Assembly: GCF_049347105.1 (NCBI RefSeq)
Contig: NZ_CP186334.1
Coordinates: forward strand, 4,340,001-4,404,000
Origin: Gaoshiqia hydrogeniformans
Lineage (GTDB): Bacteria; Bacteroidota; Bacteroidia; Bacteroidales; Prolixibacteraceae
Length of the DNA stretch: 64,000 nt
Reading direction: 5' to 3'
Of the stretch, positions 16,629 through 25,627 are shown in pieces (within the stretch, counting starts at the first letter, position 1; each line of letters opens with the position of its first letter). Position numbers and translations under genes: made by a program. The notes beneath the pieces are model-generated. The model worked only from the letters and a program-made list of their open reading frames with translations, searched no databases and had not been told where the DNA came from.

Positions 16629-17891
16629 TTACTTGGCAGCTTTCCTCAAAGCCCGGTCAAGCTTGATTTGACGGTTGTTTTTAAATGCGATGATGCTGGC
16701 ATCCGGGAACACATTTGTTGCCTGTTCATGTAATTTTACAATTTTTTCAATGTTCGATGAATTTCCGGTCATGTAGTTGTAGATGCCGGAGATTTCCACC
16801 TCCTCAATCTCGTCAAACGAGCTGAATACTTCGTTCTCCAAGTCCAGTCGGGTAGGGCTGGAGATCAAATGAACCTTAAACGAGTAGTCTGATTTTTCAT
16901 CCGGGCTCTGGTTGCGGGTCGTGATGTATACGTCTTTGCCGAAATCCATCGCCGAGAAGTGGACGTAACGTTTCGGGTTGCTGCGGATGTCTTTCATCAG
17001 GTAATCCAGGCTCAGGCTCAATTGGGTCAGGTTGTTGTACAATCCGGCGTCGTTTATTAATCGTCCGGCTGTTCCTTCTCCCTCATTTATTTTCCCGATA
17101 ATTTGATTTAAGTTTTCAGCCGAACCGGCAAAATCGTTTATCAGGCTTTTAATTTGCGTGTCGGCAATGCTGTCGCTGATGTTTGAAAAATTTTCAGCAA
17201 TATTGGCAAAATTGACAGAACTGCTGTTCAGGGTGGCGCTCAGTTGATTCAGGTTTCCGAGGATCGCATGAATATTTTCCCGTTCGGCAAGTAATAAAGC
17301 GTTCAGAAGTTCCGAAGTTTCTTCCAGGTTGATGATTGTTCGGTTGATGTGCTCAAAACTTTCAGATAAATTCTGTCGGGTCTCGGCGTTAAACACATAA
17401 GTTACCACGGTGATGGCCGAGTCGAGTGAGGCCAGCAACTGTTCGGCTTTGTTTTTTAAAGGCAATACCTGCATGCTGACCTGTTCTTTTAGCCCTTCTT
17501 CGATGGTTCCGGGGATGGTATCATTTTCTTGGTAATACTCGTTCGATTGATTGATCAGAAGTTTAACGGATTTGGTTCCCATGATGTCGCTCGATACAAT
17601 TTGGGCTATCGTTCCTTTGGGGATTTTAAAGTCGCCTTCAAGCGAAAATGAAACCAACAGACTGCCGTCATTCTTTTCGGAGATGCTGATCTTTTTCACT
17701 TGTCCGACCTGATAGCCGTTCATCGTTACGGCGCTTGATTCAAGCAATCCGTCAATATGTCCGTAAACCACGTAGTAGGTGGTATTTTTATTGAAAAAGT
17801 CGATGCCTTTCAGGTAGTTTATTCCCCAAATGAAGATAGCAATACAAAATGTAATGAGAATTCCGAGTTTGGTGTATTTGGATAGTTTCAT
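16629..17891 (-). CDS. MlaD/MCE-family lipid transport protein with SPOR-like tail
   Basis: A 420-residue inner-membrane-anchored MCE protein, expected to bind lipids moved between the inner and outer membranes with an ABC transporter encoded elsewhere. One transmembrane helix (about residues 8-25), then the MCE domain at about 36-115 (YYVVYGHIDGLLESSAVTMN, GYQVGQVKKI, DIMGTKSVKL), then a long helical region (150-300). The last 83 residues align without gaps to the tail of the neighbouring amidase and look like a SPOR-type peptidoglycan-binding domain. The partner genes mlaE and mlaF are not in this window. Confidence 0.88.
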   Translation of the reverse strand: MKLSKYTKLGILITFCIAIFIWGINYLKGIDFFNKNTTYYVVYGHIDGLLESSAVTMNGYQVGQVKKISISEKNDGSLLVSFSLEGDFKIPKGTIAQIVSSDIMGTKSVKLLINQSNEYYQENDTIPGTIEEGLKEQVSMQVLPLKNKAEQLLASLDSAITVVTYVFNAETRQNLSESFEHINRTIINLEETSELLNALLLAERENIHAILGNLNQLSATLNSSSVNFANIAENFSNISDSIADTQIKSLINDFAGSAENLNQIIGKINEGEGTAGRLINDAGLYNNLTQLSLSLDYLMKDIRSNPKRYVHFSAMDFGKDVYITTRNQSPDEKSDYSFKVHLISSPTRLDLENEVFSSFDEIEEVEISGIYNYMTGNSSNIEKIVKLHEQATNVFPDASIIAFKNNRQIKLDRALRKAAK

Positions 17892-17968
17892 CCGTATAAA
17901 TTTTGTTTGTAATTGTCGTTTACAATATTAAGAAGCATTGCGCAGGAAAACAAACGATGAAAACCGGC

Positions 17969-19120
17969 TCAAAGTTTTATTTTTTGTAAGGCATTTTGCA
18001 ACGGCACCTGGTTTTCATTTTCGAAAGCTGTAATAAAGGCATCCCGGAAATGCCTGGCTGCTTCGTTTTTTCTTTTCGTGATTTCTTCGTAAGAATGTTC
18101 TTTCCCGTAAAAATACTTGAAAAGGCCATCCTGTTCAACCACAAAAACATTCGTAAGCCCTTTGAAGTTGGCTGGTGTTGGGGCAATACGTTTTGACGAA
18201 ACGGCGAGTTGCACACTAAACGTGATATTGGCAGTCGTTTGAATCTTGGTTGTTGTCTGTTCCTCTGTTTTTAGATTTTCATATTCCTGAATTGTTTCGG
18301 TTTTGTTGCCGGTATGTTCTGCCAGTTTAAACTCACTTCTCGATTCCACCAGACTTTTATAATCCTTAAACGCGCGGTAAACAGCAGAAGCAAGGTAGGT
18401 CTGGCCTTCGTCTGAATTCATATACTGGGCCTCCGACTGGTTGCTCAGGAAACCGGCTTCAATTAATACTCCGGGCATGCTGGTCCGTCGCAGAACCAGG
18501 AATCCGGCCTGTTTTACCCCCCGGTCTTTACGCGATGCCCTGTTTCGGAACTGGTCCTGTACCAGGGCCGCCATGCTGATACTTTGGTCGAGATATTGAT
18601 CCTGGACCATTTCAAACATGATATAGGATTCTGATGAATTCGGATCAAATCCTTCGTATCGGGTGGAATAATCGTCTTCCAAAAGGATTACCGAGTTTTC
18701 CTTTTTCGCTACGTCGAGGTTTTCATTGGTGCTGTGAAGCCCCAGGACGAATGTTTCGGTGCCGGTAATCGAAGGCGTCCCGCAATAGTTGGCATGCAGG
18801 GAGATAAACAAGTCAGCCTTGTTGCTGTTGGCAATTTCGGCCCGCTGGTGCAGGGGAATAAAAATATCTTTGTCGCGGGTGAAAATAACTTTGGTATCGG
18901 GCATATTTTGGCGGATATATTCGCCCAGCTTCAGGCCCAGCTTTAAAACGATGTCTTTTTCCCGGATGTTTCGGTAAACAGCGCCCGGATCTTTTCCGCC
19001 ATGACCGGGGTCAATAACAACGGTAAACGGCTTTCCCTGAACGTTTTTTGAGAATCCGGGCCGGATTGCCGGGATCGTAAATAGAAGGAGCAGCAGGATA
19101 TAATAATGTTTATTACCCAT
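17969..19120 (-). CDS. N-acetylmuramoyl-L-alanine amidase (Amidase_3) with SPOR-like tail
   Basis: Zinc amidase that cuts the lactyl-peptide bond between MurNAc and the stem peptide. The 383-residue protein begins with a signal sequence (LLLLLFTIPAI), then an Amidase_3 domain at about residues 33-250: zinc motif VIDPGHGGKDPGA, Glu in NIREKDIVLKL, SLHANYCG, and catalytic VLIEAGFLSN. A Thr/Glu-rich linker leads to an 83-residue C-terminal SPOR-like domain (FSVQLAVSS...DAFITAFEN). ATG 19120 gives a compact signal peptide. Upstream of and in the same direction as the MCE gene, 77 bases apart. Confidence 0.93.
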   Translation of the reverse strand: MGNKHYYILLLLLFTIPAIRPGFSKNVQGKPFTVVIDPGHGGKDPGAVYRNIREKDIVLKLGLKLGEYIRQNMPDTKVIFTRDKDIFIPLHQRAEIANSNKADLFISLHANYCGTPSITGTETFVLGLHSTNENLDVAKKENSVILLEDDYSTRYEGFDPNSSESYIMFEMVQDQYLDQSISMAALVQDQFRNRASRKDRGVKQAGFLVLRRTSMPGVLIEAGFLSNQSEAQYMNSDEGQTYLASAVYRAFKDYKSLVESRSEFKLAEHTGNKTETIQEYENLKTEEQTTTKIQTTANITFSVQLAVSSKRIAPTPANFKGLTNVFVVEQDGLFKYFYGKEHSYEEITKRKNEAARHFRDAFITAFENENQVPLQNALQKIKL

Positions 19121-19203
19121 GATCAAATGTATATACGTCAAACAAAAATAGAAATATTAAAATTATTTTGCATTTGTTGGGTCTTTAGTCGCCAATGAAT
19201 TTA

Positions 19204-19211
19204 TATTTTTG
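19204..19211 (+). promoter_or_regulatory. -7 element upstream of lptD-like gene
   Basis: TATTTTTG fits the Bacteroidota TAnnTTTG box and lies 37 bases before the start. The nearest TTG (19177-19179) is 24 bases away, too far for a good -33. A small perfect hairpin AGCCA-TGA-TGGCT (19221-19233) lies in the leader. Confidence 0.3.
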
Positions 19212-19248
19212 TGGCCAACCAGCCATGATGGCTATCTAATTTTCTGTT

Positions 19249-21936
19249 TTGATAAGAAAACTAATAGGATATTTGTTTTTGTTTGCCTGCTTTTCTGCTG
19301 CCGCGCAGGAGCAACCTGACTCAACCAATCCGGTGAGCCCGGAACCACTGATGTTGACCGATAGTTTGCTGCGGGACGAAACGAAGCTTGTACCGGATAC
19401 CATCGAGTTTAGCCTGAACAACGAACTGGCCGACAGTTTGACAGGCGATAGTATTAAAATCCGCGACCAGAAAAAGCCTACCGTACTCGAAGCGCCCATC
19501 AATTATACGGCTGTTGATTCAATAATCGTTTCCCTTGACGGGCAAAAGGTGTTTATGTACAAATCGGGGGTGGTCACTTATCAAAGTATTGAGTTAAAAG
19601 CGGATTATATTGAGCTGGATTTGAACACCAAAGAGATTTATGCCGAGGGGCTTCCTGATTCGGCCGGAGTTGTTCAGGGATCTCCGGTGTTTAAAGACGG
19701 AACCGATGAGTTTGAGTGTAAAGTGCTTCGCTATAATTTCCAAACGGAAAAAGGGATTATCATGGATGTAAAAACGGAACAGGGCGAAGGGTATGTGCAT
19801 AGCGAACGAACCAAAAAAATCGACAAAAATGCCTTTATCCTGAAACACGGCAAGTATACGACCTGTGATGCCGATCATCCTCATTTTTACCTGCATATGA
19901 CTAAAGCGAAGGTCATTTCAAATAAAAAAATTATTACCGGGCCGGCTTACATGGTGCTGGAAGATTTTCCGATTTACTTTCCCATATTGCCTTTTGGTTT
20001 TTTTCCGAATACGCCTTCTTATTCGTCGGGGATTATTATTCCTTCGTACGGCGAAGAGTATAACCGTGGTTTTTTCCTGCGCGAAGGCGGTTACTACTGG
20101 GCGGCCGGCGAATTTTTTGATTTGACGATGAAAGGAGACATTTATTCAAAAGGCTCGTGGGGAACTTATCTGAACTCGAAATACAAAAAACGTTATAAAT
20201 ACTCGGGGAACGTTGATCTTCGGTATAATGTCAATAAATACAGTGAAAAAGATTTGCCTGATTATAGCCGGAGCCCCGGGTTTAGTATCCGGTGGTCGCA
20301 TTCACAGGATAGCAAGGCTAATCCCAATCAAACATTTTCGGCAAGTGTTAACCTGTCGACAACCAGCTACGATAAGCAAAACTCGTATGATGTAAGCAGC
20401 TACCTGAGCACGCAAAAATCGTCGAGTATCTCCTATACCAAAAAGTGGGAGAATTCTCCCTTCAATATGTCGGCAAACTTCAGGCATTCGCAAAACTCAA
20501 CAGATTCGACCATGAGCCTGAGCTTCCCCGAACTCACCTTCTCGATGGCTAAAATTTATCCGTTCAGGGCAAAGGTTCGCACGGGGAAACTGATGTGGTA
20601 CGAGAAAATCGGCTTTAATTATACAGGAAATATTAAGAACTCAATTACGGCAAAGCAAGATGTGATTCTGGAACAATCGCTGATAAAAGACTGGAAGAAT
20701 GGATGGAAACACTCCATCCCGATTACCCTGCCCAGTTTTAACCTGATGAAATACATCAATGTAAGCCCAAGCGTGAGCTATTCGGAGAGGTGGTATACCA
20801 ATAATATGAACCGCCGGTATTATTACGACCATGTGGCCCGCGAAGGCACATTGGAGGTAGACACCATTTACGGATTTAAGCGAAATTATGACTATTCATA
20901 CAGTATCAGTTCATCGACCAACATTTATGGGATGTACCTGATGAAGAACCCAAACTCCAGGATTAAGGCGATCCGTCATAAAATGACTCCTTCGTTAAGC
21001 TTTAGCTATCATCCTGATTTTGGCAATCCGAAATACGGTTTTTGGGATAGTTATGTGGATGAAAACGGGAAAGAAATCTTTTATAACCGCTTTGAAGGCG
21101 CCGTGTTCGGATCGACCGGACGGGGTGAAAGCGGATCAATCAGCTTTAACCTGGCGAATAACCTCGAAGCCAAAGTGGCGGCAAAAAATGACACGACCGG
21201 TAAAGGGGATAAATATGAACGGGTGAAAATTATTGATAACCTGGGATTAAGCGCTTCCTACAACCTGGTGGCCGATTCGTTAAACCTCAGTAATATTCAA
21301 ATTCGCGGACGTACAACCGTGAAAGGGATTAGTATCAACTTTGGAGGTACTTTAAATCCGTACATGACGGATATGACCGGCCGCGGTCTGATCAATGAGT
21401 ATGTTTGGAACCATAAGTCGGGATTGGCCAAGCTGGGGCGTTTAACCAATGCAAACCTGTCGTTTGGCATGTCATTCAAATCGAAAGACAAAAAGAACCA
21501 GGGCGACGGGGTAGGCGACGGGCCGGATGGTGACGCTGTTAGAGCCGAAGAGTTGCCGGTGACAACCATGATGGGACCTGTTTACTACGATTTTACAATG
21601 CCCTGGGAATTTCGGTTCGATTACAGCTTCAGTTACAACCGTTCAAATCCGTTCAGAAGCGCTACGATCAATCAAAGTCTTAATTTTAACGGGCGGATGA
21701 GCCTGACGGATAAGTGGAATATGGCTTTAACGACGAACTTCGACGTTCAGGCTAAGAAGTTTTCGTTTACAACGGTTAATGTGACCCGGAACCTGCATTG
21801 CTGGAATATGAGCTTCAATTTTGTGCCTTTCGGGCAGCGCCGGAGTTACAGTTTTTCACTCAATGCCTCGTCATCCATGCTGAAAGACCTGAAGATAAAC
21901 AAACAGCGCAGCTGGTTTGATAACCGGAACTTTTAA
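19249..21936 (+). CDS. LPS-assembly protein LptD-like outer membrane protein
   Basis: An 895-residue outer-membrane protein with a signal peptide (LIGYLFLFACFSAAAQ), an OstA-like periplasmic domain at about residues 90-220 (VFMYKSGVVTYQSIELKADYIELDLNTKE is typical) and a long beta-barrel region full of alternating aromatic strands ending in DNRNF. This fits the Bacteroidota LptD-like family that inserts lipopolysaccharide in the outer leaflet. Start must be TTG (19249): an in-frame TAA lies at 19237-19239 and the next codons give a clean signal peptide. Divergent from the cell-wall amidase, so the region is an envelope-assembly cluster. Confidence 0.87.
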   Translation: MIRKLIGYLFLFACFSAAAQEQPDSTNPVSPEPLMLTDSLLRDETKLVPDTIEFSLNNELADSLTGDSIKIRDQKKPTVLEAPINYTAVDSIIVSLDGQKVFMYKSGVVTYQSIELKADYIELDLNTKEIYAEGLPDSAGVVQGSPVFKDGTDEFECKVLRYNFQTEKGIIMDVKTEQGEGYVHSERTKKIDKNAFILKHGKYTTCDADHPHFYLHMTKAKVISNKKIITGPAYMVLEDFPIYFPILPFGFFPNTPSYSSGIIIPSYGEEYNRGFFLREGGYYWAAGEFFDLTMKGDIYSKGSWGTYLNSKYKKRYKYSGNVDLRYNVNKYSEKDLPDYSRSPGFSIRWSHSQDSKANPNQTFSASVNLSTTSYDKQNSYDVSSYLSTQKSSSISYTKKWENSPFNMSANFRHSQNSTDSTMSLSFPELTFSMAKIYPFRAKVRTGKLMWYEKIGFNYTGNIKNSITAKQDVILEQSLIKDWKNGWKHSIPITLPSFNLMKYINVSPSVSYSERWYTNNMNRRYYYDHVAREGTLEVDTIYGFKRNYDYSYSISSSTNIYGMYLMKNPNSRIKAIRHKMTPSLSFSYHPDFGNPKYGFWDSYVDENGKEIFYNRFEGAVFGSTGRGESGSISFNLANNLEAKVAAKNDTTGKGDKYERVKIIDNLGLSASYNLVADSLNLSNIQIRGRTTVKGISINFGGTLNPYMTDMTGRGLINEYVWNHKSGLAKLGRLTNANLSFGMSFKSKDKKNQGDGVGDGPDGDAVRAEELPVTTMMGPVYYDFTMPWEFRFDYSFSYNRSNPFRSATINQSLNFNGRMSLTDKWNMALTTNFDVQAKKFSFTTVNVTRNLHCWNMSFNFVPFGQRRSYSFSLNASSSMLKDLKINKQRSWFDNRNF

Positions 21937-22130
21937 CACAGGTTCAAATTTGCCGGTTTCACCACGGGAATAGAAAAACCTTTTCACAATTTAACTGTTT
22001 ATAAAAAACGACAAGTTAGTGTGATTTTATCCTTAAAATAAATACCGGGAGGGCAATAGAAATTTCATTATATGAACGAATTTTATTTCTTTGCAATCTA
22101 ATAATTAAAAATCAATCTAAATAAATTGTA

Positions 22131-22718
22131 ATGGGAATTGCTAAAAACAAAATGGTTTCTTTGACTTACGACTTACGGATCGAAAGTGCAGACGGAGAAT
22201 TGATTGAGCAGGCGACTGCGGGGAGACCATTAAACTTTGTATACGGAGCAGGAATTATGCTTCCCAAGTTCGAAGCGTTGCTCGAAGGTTTGGAGCAGGG
22301 AAAATCATTTGAAATAAACCTGGCATGTGAAGATGCTTACGGCGATGTTGATGAAAATGCGATTGTTGAACTTCCCAAAAGCATCTTTCTGATCGATGGC
22401 AAGTTTGATGAAGAGCTGATCAGTATTGGCAACACCGTTCCGATGATGAGTACAAGCGGTCAGCGAATGAACGGTCTGGTGCTGGAAGTCACCGAAGATG
22501 TCGTAAAAATGGATTTTAATCATCCGCTTGCCGGCGAGGATTTGTTTTTTAAAGGTGAAATCCTGGAAGTGAGGGAGGCGACTGATGAAGAAATTGCGGC
22601 TACCGTAGGCGGCGGCTGTGGTTGTGGAAGCGGCGGTTGCGGCGATCACGGTTGCGGTTGTGACGATGAAAGTTGCTCTACCGAAAAAGCGCATGGCAGC
22701 TGCGGCTGTGGTTGCTGA
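22131..22718 (+). CDS. slyD: FKBP-type peptidyl-prolyl isomerase, SlyD-like
   Basis: A 195-residue SlyD-type PPIase and chaperone. The FKBP domain (about residues 1-70 and 130-150: YDLRIESADGELIEQA, PLNFVYGAG, LPKFEALLEGLEQG) is split by an IF chaperone insertion (about 75-125), followed by HPLAGEDLFFKGEILEVREAT. The last 40 residues are rich in Cys, His and Gly (VGGGCGCGSGGCGDHGCGC), a metal-binding tail as in E. coli SlyD, where it serves nickel delivery. No hydrogenase or urease genes are nearby. A terminator (22737-22768) separates it from aroC. Confidence 0.94.
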   Translation: MGIAKNKMVSLTYDLRIESADGELIEQATAGRPLNFVYGAGIMLPKFEALLEGLEQGKSFEINLACEDAYGDVDENAIVELPKSIFLIDGKFDEELISIGNTVPMMSTSGQRMNGLVLEVTEDVVKMDFNHPLAGEDLFFKGEILEVREATDEEIAATVGGGCGCGSGGCGDHGCGCDDESCSTEKAHGSCGCGC

Positions 22719-22736
22719 TAACACTCAGTTTTTATG

Positions 22737-22768
22737 AATTGCTTCTGATCAATCAGAAGCAAATTTTT
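22737..22768 (+). terminator. rho-independent terminator between slyD and aroC
   Basis: Perfect inverted repeat GCTTCTGA (22741-22748), loop TCAA, TCAGAAGC (22753-22760), extended by A-T pairs on both sides and followed by a T run. The aroC start is 12 bases further on. Confidence 0.8.
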
Positions 22769-22780
22769 TATATTTCAAGC

Positions 22781-23854
22781 ATGAACAGCTTTGGACAAAT
22801 TTTCAGGTTAACATCGTTTGGCGAATCTCATGGTCGTGGAATTGGCGGTATCATTGATGGTTGCCCAGCCGGACTTGAAGTCGATTTTGATTTCATTCAA
22901 AACGAGCTAAACCGGCGTAAACCCGGCCAATCAAAAATTACCACGCAGCGTGACGAAGCAGATCAGGTTGAGTTTTTATCCGGTATTTTTGACGGAAAAA
23001 CCCAGGGAACCCCCATTGCTTTTGTGGTGTGGAACAAGGATCAGCATTCGGCTGATTACAATAACCTGAAAGATGTATTCAGGCCGTCGCATGCCGATTA
23101 TACCTACCTGAAAAAGTACGGTAGCCGCGATCACCGGGGTGGGGGACGTTCGTCTGCCCGCGAAACCATTGCCCGGGTTGTCGCAGGTGCAATGGCTAAA
23201 TTGTTGCTGAAGCAGGTTGGAATTCAAGTACAGGCATTTGTTTCCCGCGTTGGTGAAATTAGTCTGGATAAAAGCTACCTGGAACTTGACCTGAACCTGA
23301 CGGATTCAAACATTGTTCGCTGCCCTGACCCCTTGGCGGCGGAAAAAATGATTGCCCGGATTGAAGAAGCCGGGCGTAACCACGATACGGTTGGTGGTGT
23401 TATTCAGGGCGTCATTCAAGGTATTCCTGTTGGACTGGGCGAACCTGTTTTTAATAAGTTGCATGCCGATTTGGGCCATGCTATGCTTGGAATCAATGCC
23501 GTAAAAGGTTTTGAATATGGTTCCGGTTTTGAAGGAACAAAGCTTTCCGGTTCCGAGCACAATGATATTTTTGTGAAAACAGCATCCGGTATCCGGACGA
23601 AGACCAATCATTCGGGGGGTATCCAGGGTGGTATCAGCAATGGCGAAGATATCTACTTTAACGTTGCGTTTAAACCCATTGCAACCCTTCTGAAAGAGCA
23701 ACAAACGGTTGATAAAGAAGAAAATGAAACCGTGATTAACCCCAAAGGCCGTCACGATCCCTGCGTTTTGCCGCGTGCCGTACCTATTGTTGAAGCCATG
23801 GCTGCGTTAGTGCTGGCTGACCATTATTTGTTGAGTAAAGTAAATCACTTGTAA
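22781..23854 (+). CDS. aroC: chorismate synthase
   Basis: Converts EPSP to chorismate with reduced FMN, the last shikimate step. The 357-residue protein begins MNSFGQIFRLTSFGESHG, the family N-terminus, and contains GCPAGLEVD, the signatures YGSRDHRGGGRSSARET near residue 120 and the C-terminal RHDPCVLPRAVPIVEAM. Conserved His residues (ESHG, RHDP) are present. Start is ATG 22781, after the terminator. The stop overlaps the DUF134 start by one base, suggesting translational coupling. Confidence 0.97.
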   Translation: MNSFGQIFRLTSFGESHGRGIGGIIDGCPAGLEVDFDFIQNELNRRKPGQSKITTQRDEADQVEFLSGIFDGKTQGTPIAFVVWNKDQHSADYNNLKDVFRPSHADYTYLKKYGSRDHRGGGRSSARETIARVVAGAMAKLLLKQVGIQVQAFVSRVGEISLDKSYLELDLNLTDSNIVRCPDPLAAEKMIARIEEAGRNHDTVGGVIQGVIQGIPVGLGEPVFNKLHADLGHAMLGINAVKGFEYGSGFEGTKLSGSEHNDIFVKTASGIRTKTNHSGGIQGGISNGEDIYFNVAFKPIATLLKEQQTVDKEENETVINPKGRHDPCVLPRAVPIVEAMAALVLADHYLLSKVNHL

Positions 23855-24267
23855 TGCCAAGAAAAAAGAGAGACCGCAAGCTTTTAGCTCCACCGGCCAT
23901 AAAAGGATTATCAGTTTATGGCCCGAAAAACAGATCAGAGCAGATTATGCTTTATTTTGAAGAATATGAGGCCATTAAACTGCTGGACTACGAGAACATG
24001 ACCCAGGAAGAAGCTTCAGTTTGTATGGATGTATCCCGTCCAACCCTGACTCGGATCTATGAATCGGCCCGGAATAAAGTTGCCCGTTCAATGGTTGAGG
24101 GGAAAGACCTGATTATTCGCGGGGGAAATTTTCAGTTCGATGAAAACTGGTTTTGTTGCAATTCGTGCCAGGCAAAATTTAACCTGTTATCCGAAAACGA
24201 GAAAAGCTGTCCCGTGTGCAGCTCAATCGAAATTATCTCCTTAAACCAGTTTTACACCGAAAATTAA
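23854..24267 (+). CDS. DUF134-family DNA-binding protein with zinc ribbon
   Basis: A 137-residue DUF134 protein. Its N-terminus (PRKKRDRKLLAPPAIKGLSVYGP) and a sigma-70 region 4-like helix-turn-helix (about residues 45-85: LLDYENMTQEEASVCMDVSRPTLTRIYESA) suggest sequence-specific DNA binding. The C-terminal 30 residues carry two Cys pairs (CNSC and CPVC), a probable zinc ribbon. Function unknown; a transcription regulator is likely. Its start shares one base with the aroC stop, and its 3' end overlaps the convergent symporter gene by 4 bases. Confidence 0.86.
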   Translation: MPRKKRDRKLLAPPAIKGLSVYGPKNRSEQIMLYFEEYEAIKLLDYENMTQEEASVCMDVSRPTLTRIYESARNKVARSMVEGKDLIIRGGNFQFDENWFCCNSCQAKFNLLSENEKSCPVCSSIEIISLNQFYTEN

Positions 24268-25484
24268 ACCTGTAAGGTTTCACCTTCACTTTTCGCAATA
24301 ACGACCGCGGCGCAACTGTCGCTCCATACGTTGACGGCCGTGCGGTACATGTCTAAAATCCGGTCGACGGCCAAAATTAACCCGACGCCTTCCAGTGGAA
24401 GGTTTACGGCGGTAAGGATAACGGTCATCATGACCAGTCCGGCCATCGGAATTCCGGCGGCGCCAATCGATGCCAGTAATGCGGTTGCTACCACCACGAC
24501 TTGCTGCCCCAGGCCGAGTTCAGCCCCATAAACCTGGGCAATAAAAAAAACGGCCACGCATTCATAAAGTGCCGTGCCGTCCATATTTATGGTTGCCCCC
24601 AGTGGTAAGGTAAAGCTTGTAATTTTATTGGAAACACCGCTTTCGTTCTCAACGGCATCCATTGTTAAAGGCAAGGTGGCGCTTGACGAGGCTGTTGAAA
24701 AAGCAGTGATCAGCGGACTGATCATATTTTTCATATGACGGTATGGCCGTGCTTTGCCAATAAACCTGACAATTACCGGCAGGGTAATAAAGGCATGGAC
24801 CGTTAAGGCGACAAAAACGGTCAACATGTAAAAAGCCATGCTTCCGGCGATTGATGCCAGCTGGTCTGCATTTCGGGCTACTTCGGTGGCTACAATCCCT
24901 AAAATTCCCAGCGGCGTAAACCGGATAATAAACATGGTCACTTTCATCATCACATCAAACAGGCCGTCAAAGAAATTGGTCAGTGTTTGTTTGTAATCGT
25001 CTTTTACCCGGGTGATGAAAAAACCTAAAAAAATGGAAAAGAAGATCACCGACAGGATATTCCCTTCGGCCATAGCCCGAATAATATTATCCGGGATCAT
25101 CCGGATGAAAATATCTTTTACAGAAGTTCCTTCAGTCGTAAATTCATGTGCGGGCGCTGTAAATCCTAAATCAACACCGATGCCGGGCCGGAAGAGATTG
25201 ACAAATAACAGCCCGGTTAATATGGCAAACAACGAGGTGAGCAGGTAATACGAGATAGTTTTTAAACCTAATCGTCCCAAGCTTTTACCGCTCCCCATGC
25301 TGGTAACCCCACTGACAATCGAACTGAAAATAAGCGGAATGATAATCATTTTCAAGGCACGTAGAAACAGCTCGCCCAACCAACCGATATAACCGACATG
25401 TTCGCTAAAAAAATAACCGAACAAAACAGCAATAATCAGGGCTGAAAATATTTGCCAGTGCAGCTTCAGTTTCAGAAGATTCAT
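24264..25484 (-). CDS. dicarboxylate/amino acid:cation symporter (DAACS family)
   Basis: A 406-residue secondary transporter of the GltP/DctA family importing glutamate, aspartate or C4-dicarboxylates with Na+ or H+. It has about eight hydrophobic segments and the family motifs: serine-rich re-entrant loop STASSSATLPLTMDAVE near residue 270, the NMDGTALYE motif near residue 310, and GIPMAGLVMM in hairpin 2. ATG 25484 was chosen, giving MNLLKLKLHWQI as N-terminus. Substrate cannot be decided. Divergent from the fucose genes. Confidence 0.93.
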   Translation of the reverse strand: MNLLKLKLHWQIFSALIIAVLFGYFFSEHVGYIGWLGELFLRALKMIIIPLIFSSIVSGVTSMGSGKSLGRLGLKTISYYLLTSLFAILTGLLFVNLFRPGIGVDLGFTAPAHEFTTEGTSVKDIFIRMIPDNIIRAMAEGNILSVIFFSIFLGFFITRVKDDYKQTLTNFFDGLFDVMMKVTMFIIRFTPLGILGIVATEVARNADQLASIAGSMAFYMLTVFVALTVHAFITLPVIVRFIGKARPYRHMKNMISPLITAFSTASSSATLPLTMDAVENESGVSNKITSFTLPLGATINMDGTALYECVAVFFIAQVYGAELGLGQQVVVVATALLASIGAAGIPMAGLVMMTVILTAVNLPLEGVGLILAVDRILDMYRTAVNVWSDSCAAVVIAKSEGETLQV

Positions 25485-25573
25485 AACAGTAGAGGATTGT
25501 TGATGCACAAATCTAAGTTTTTAAAACATGTTTACCAACATAACCCGGGATAAACGAATTCTTCTTAATTTAG

Positions 25574-25590
25574 CAGCACAGTACAGCACA
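25574..25590. repeat. direct repeat CAGCACA upstream of fucI
   Basis: Two copies of CAGCACA (25574-25580 and 25584-25590), ten bases apart start to start, i.e. about one helical turn, 38 bases before fucI. Possible regulator site; an AT-rich dyad-like stretch (25591-25607) follows. Confidence 0.3.
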
Positions 25591-25627
25591 ATATAATATG
25601 CTATAAAATCATTAAACACGGATTGTT

